Source of the DNA: Chaetoceros tenuissimus
Taxonomy: Eukaryota > Bacillariophyta > Thalassiosirophyceae > Chaetocerotales > Chaetocerotaceae
Assembly (NCBI GenBank): GCA_021927905.1
Contig: BLLK01000075.1
Location: forward strand, 248,001 to 312,000
Direction of reading: 5' to 3'
DNA: 64,000 nucleotides
Of the stretch, positions 61,382 to 64,000 are shown piece by piece (position 1 is the stretch's first letter; every line of letters starts with the position of its first letter). Both the position numbers and the translations under genes were made by a program. The notes under the pieces are model-generated. The model saw nothing but the letters and a program-made list of their open reading frames with translations, did no database searches and had not been told where the DNA came from.

Positions 61382-61846
61382 TTGGAAGCTCCAAGAGATG
61401 CTACAGCAGTCTCGTTAGCGACTGTCTATAACCCAAATGACAAACATGAAGAAGTAAAGTCAAATATGTTGATTCTATTTGATGAAGGCGCTTCTGGATC
61501 GATGATCAAAGAAGAGATCGTACAAGATTTCCTGGAAGATTTCGGGACCGAACAAAATGTTGAATACATGACTGGAGCAGGATCTCTAGCATGCAATAAA
61601 AGAATATCACTTCAAGTAACCTTCGATGAATTCGGTGGTGCAACAAGAATTCATCATGAATTTGATGTCGATCCTAACCCAGAAGGGATAGGATATGATA
61701 TGATCATTGGCAGAGACCTGCTAAATAAACTCAAAATCGACTTAAGACATAGCAATAAAACAATCAAATGGAACGATGTATTAGTTCCTATGAAAAGCTT
61801 CAGTGACATCTGGGAAGCCAAACATCCAACCAGACAAGAAATGTGA
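61382..61846 (+). CDS. Aspartic protease region of the Ty3/gypsy element
   Basis: A frame with MLILFDEGASGSMI in the place of the protease active site and GYDMIIGRDLLNKLKID as the second retropepsin landmark (hydrophobic-hydrophobic-GRD-hydrophobic). Part of pol; fossil. Confidence 0.6.
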   Translation: MEAPRDATAVSLATVYNPNDKHEEVKSNMLILFDEGASGSMIKEEIVQDFLEDFGTEQNVEYMTGAGSLACNKRISLQVTFDEFGGATRIHHEFDVDPNPEGIGYDMIIGRDLLNKLKIDLRHSNKTIKWNDVLVPMKSFSDIWEAKHPTRQEM

Positions 61847-61912
61847 GCTACATTTCTCAGATCAGTAGAGCCGAAGGCTACACAAGAAGAAACAGAACGC
61901 GTCACAAAGATT

Positions 61913-63301
61913 TTGGACGCAAATTATGAAAAAGCAAACCTAGAAGAAGTTGTAGCGAGTGCTACATCTTTAAATAGAGAACAGAAGCGGAAGCTTCTCA
62001 AAACCTTAAAGAAATTTGAGTCAATGTTCGATGGAACACTTGGACGTTGGAAAACGGATCCAGTAAAAATACAATTAAAAGAAGGAGCAAAAGCGGTTAA
62101 TTCCAGATGGTACCCAGTTCCAAAAATCAATAAAGAAACCTTTAAGAAAGAGCTAGAACTGCTTGTAAAAATAGGAGTACTAGAAGTAGTACATGAATCA
62201 GAATGGGGGACTCCCGTATTTATTATTCCAAAGAAGGAAGGAACTGTTAGATTTGTGACAGATTTCCGGAAGGTTAATGGACTAGTAGTTCGAAAGCCTT
62301 TTCCAATCCCAAGAATTGCGGATACCTTACAACAATTAGAGGGATTCACTTTTGCGACAGCATTGGATCTCAATATGGGATACTATACAATCCCACTTGC
62401 AGAATGTAGTAAAGATGTTACTACCATTGTTACTGAATTTGGTAAATTCAGATATACTTGTCTACCTATGGGAATGGTTGTCTCAGGTGACGTATTTCAG
62501 TCAAAGATTTATGACTTAATTGGCGACATTGAAGGTGTACGCACTTACATTGATGACATTCTTTGCATCGGAACAGGCACTTTCGATGAACACTTATCAC
62601 AACTGGAAGAGATCTTTCAGCGATTTGAAAATGCAGGACTGAAAGTCAATGCTTCAAAATGCAGCTTTGGATTACAGGAGATTCCTTATCTAGGCTACAT
62701 CATTTCAAAAGAGGGACTGAGACCAGACCCAAAGAAAGTACAGGGGATCGTTGATCTTCATAAACCTCAAACAGCGAAAGAGATGAAATCTCTTATCGGT
62801 ATGATACAATTTTACAGAGACATGTGGAGACGACGCTCTCATATCCTATCGCCACTCATCGATGCTGCAGCTGGTAAGAAAGGTAAAATGAAAATTACTT
62901 GGACAGAAGAAATGGATGATGCCTTCATCCAACTTAAACAAATGGTAACTGAAGAAGTCTTCTTAACCTACCCCGACTGGAGTAAACCATTCGATATACA
63001 TACCGACGCATCTGATAAACAGCTCGGTGCTGTAATAAGCCAAAATGGAAAGCCTATTGCATTCTTTAGTCGACGACTATCAAAATCGCAAAGAAATTAT
63101 ACCACAACTGAGAAAGAACTTCTCTCTATTGTTGAATGTTTGAAACAATTTCGAAATATTCTGTTTGGATATGAGATCAATGTCTACTCAGATCACAAAA
63201 ATTTAGTTTATGAAGCAACCTTGAGTGAATCTCAAAGAGTTATGCGTAGGAGTAGTTTGGACCTAATATTATACATATTGCCGGTGTTGACAACATCGTA
63301 G
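61913..63301 (+). CDS. Reverse transcriptase/RNase H region of the Ty3/gypsy element
   Basis: Landmarks: WGTPVFIIPKKEGTVRFVTD, ALDLNMGYYTIPL, CLPMGMVVSGDVFQ, RTYIDDILCIG (the DD pair), then the RNase H start FDIHTDASDKQLGAVIS and YTTTEKELLSIVE. The order is typical of Ty3/gypsy pol. Confidence 0.85.
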   Translation: MDANYEKANLEEVVASATSLNREQKRKLLKTLKKFESMFDGTLGRWKTDPVKIQLKEGAKAVNSRWYPVPKINKETFKKELELLVKIGVLEVVHESEWGTPVFIIPKKEGTVRFVTDFRKVNGLVVRKPFPIPRIADTLQQLEGFTFATALDLNMGYYTIPLAECSKDVTTIVTEFGKFRYTCLPMGMVVSGDVFQSKIYDLIGDIEGVRTYIDDILCIGTGTFDEHLSQLEEIFQRFENAGLKVNASKCSFGLQEIPYLGYIISKEGLRPDPKKVQGIVDLHKPQTAKEMKSLIGMIQFYRDMWRRRSHILSPLIDAAAGKKGKMKITWTEEMDDAFIQLKQMVTEEVFLTYPDWSKPFDIHTDASDKQLGAVISQNGKPIAFFSRRLSKSQRNYTTTEKELLSIVECLKQFRNILFGYEINVYSDHKNLVYEATLSESQRVMRRSSLDLILYILPVLTTS

Positions 63302-64000
63302 CTGATACACTTAGTCGCTTGAGAAGCAACAATGTTGAGGAGGACGAGATTGAGTCCACCGACACTAAAATACAAGAATTATTTGCAAACAGACGAGTAA
63401 GAAGTATTCAAGCTGATTTCCCATTGGAGAAGAAGTTACTCCGTGAAGAACAACAAAAGGAATTGAAGAAAAGAAATTCCAAAATAAAGAAACTTTTAGA
63501 TGAAAAGGATTCTGAATACAAAATCAAAGAACTTGATGGATTCGAGCTCATAATGTACAAGGACAAAGTATATGTTCCAGAAACCTTAAGAGAGAGCACT
63601 CTCCATTGGTATCATCATTACTTAAATCACCCTGGAGGAGATCGTCTAGGTAATACGATAAAAGAAACATGCTATTGGAAAGGACTTTCCAATCAAGCTA
63701 AAGATTTCGTAAAGACTTGTGAAGTCTGTCAACAATATAAAAAGAAGCGCAGATATGGAATTATACCTGCGAAAACAATAAAGGAATTAGTACCATGGAG
63801 GACGGTACATGTCGACCTGATCGGTCCATATTCAGTAACAGCTAAGCAGATACAGCCTGGCGGTGAAATCAAAGAAGTAGAGCTGAAGCTCACTTGTATG
63901 ACGATGTTAGATCCCGCAACCGGATGGTTCGAGATCGCACAAGTACCATATTATAGTATTGACGAAGTCAAAGAAGATAAAGATGATTTAATTGACAAAA
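63302..64000 (+). other. Integrase region of the Ty3/gypsy element, running off the edge
   Basis: Readable landmarks include HHYLNHPGG and CEVCQQ, the His and Cys pairs of the integrase zinc-binding domain, then TVHVDLIGPY with the first catalytic Asp and DPATGWFE with the second. The rest lies outside the window. Confidence 0.7.

Larger units (their letters stand above)
59700..64000 (+). mobile_element. Ty3/gypsy-type LTR retroelement, broken, cut by the window edge
   Basis: Gag, protease, reverse transcriptase, RNase H and the start of integrase follow in the Ty3/gypsy order. The coding track appears interrupted about two times within the window. The long terminal repeats cannot be delimited and the left limit given is approximate. 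A short CAACTA microsatellite (about 59886-59910) precedes gag. Confidence 0.75.

Overview
The window looks like nuclear DNA of a diatom, probably Chaetoceros-like. Pointers are AT-rich DNA, sparse 70-82 bp GT-AG introns, a tandem array of heat-shock-factor genes, families of helicase-associated-domain and BspA-like leucine-rich-repeat genes, a signal peptide with a plastid-type AF cleavage site, and a secreted Ser/Lys/Pro-rich protein resembling the silaffins of silica cell walls. The species call is inference from gene content; no rRNA, tRNA or organelle gene was recognised.

Layout: 1-9.6 kb holds the end of a Nup155 nucleoporin gene, a spliced MATH-ankyrin gene with a PCIF1-like C-terminal region, and a small unknown gene. 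9.8-15.5 kb is an array of three HSF genes made by tandem duplication, interrupted by a TTAA-flanked piggyBac-like element. 15.5-21.4 kb has a broken helicase-associated gene, a MITE with a large hairpin, and a complete-looking Mutator-like transposon with identical 70-bp inverted repeats and an 8-bp target duplication. 21.8-33 kb has a plastid-targeted unknown protein, a head-to-head pair of SGNH-esterase-like genes (one frameshifted), a TIR-TPR protein and a decayed six-repeat helicase-associated gene. 33.6-38.4 kb has a Qa-SNARE, a glycerophosphodiester phosphodiesterase and a beta-lactamase-like serine hydrolase whose 5' end is rearranged with a leucine-rich-repeat gene.

38.6-46.2 kb is a DIRS/PAT-type retroelement with a tyrosine recombinase and split direct repeats; it looks whole and young and has a small MITE in its right repeat. 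46.4-48.1 kb and 57.2-59.0 kb hold leucine-rich-repeat genes and fragments, including a second chimera with the beta-lactamase gene. Between them (48.9-56.7 kb) lies a silaffin-like gene, a near-identical 5'-truncated tandem copy and a third relic. From about 59.7 kb to the edge runs a broken Ty3/gypsy element.

No operon-like cooperation is expected in this genome. The common theme is local duplication, recombination and transposon insertion among lineage-specific families, set beside single housekeeping genes (Nup155, syntaxin, GDPD). The most interesting loci are the silaffin-like gene with a repeated palindromic motif upstream, the TIR-TPR protein with a WCxxE motif, and the MATH-ankyrin-PCIF1-like fusion.
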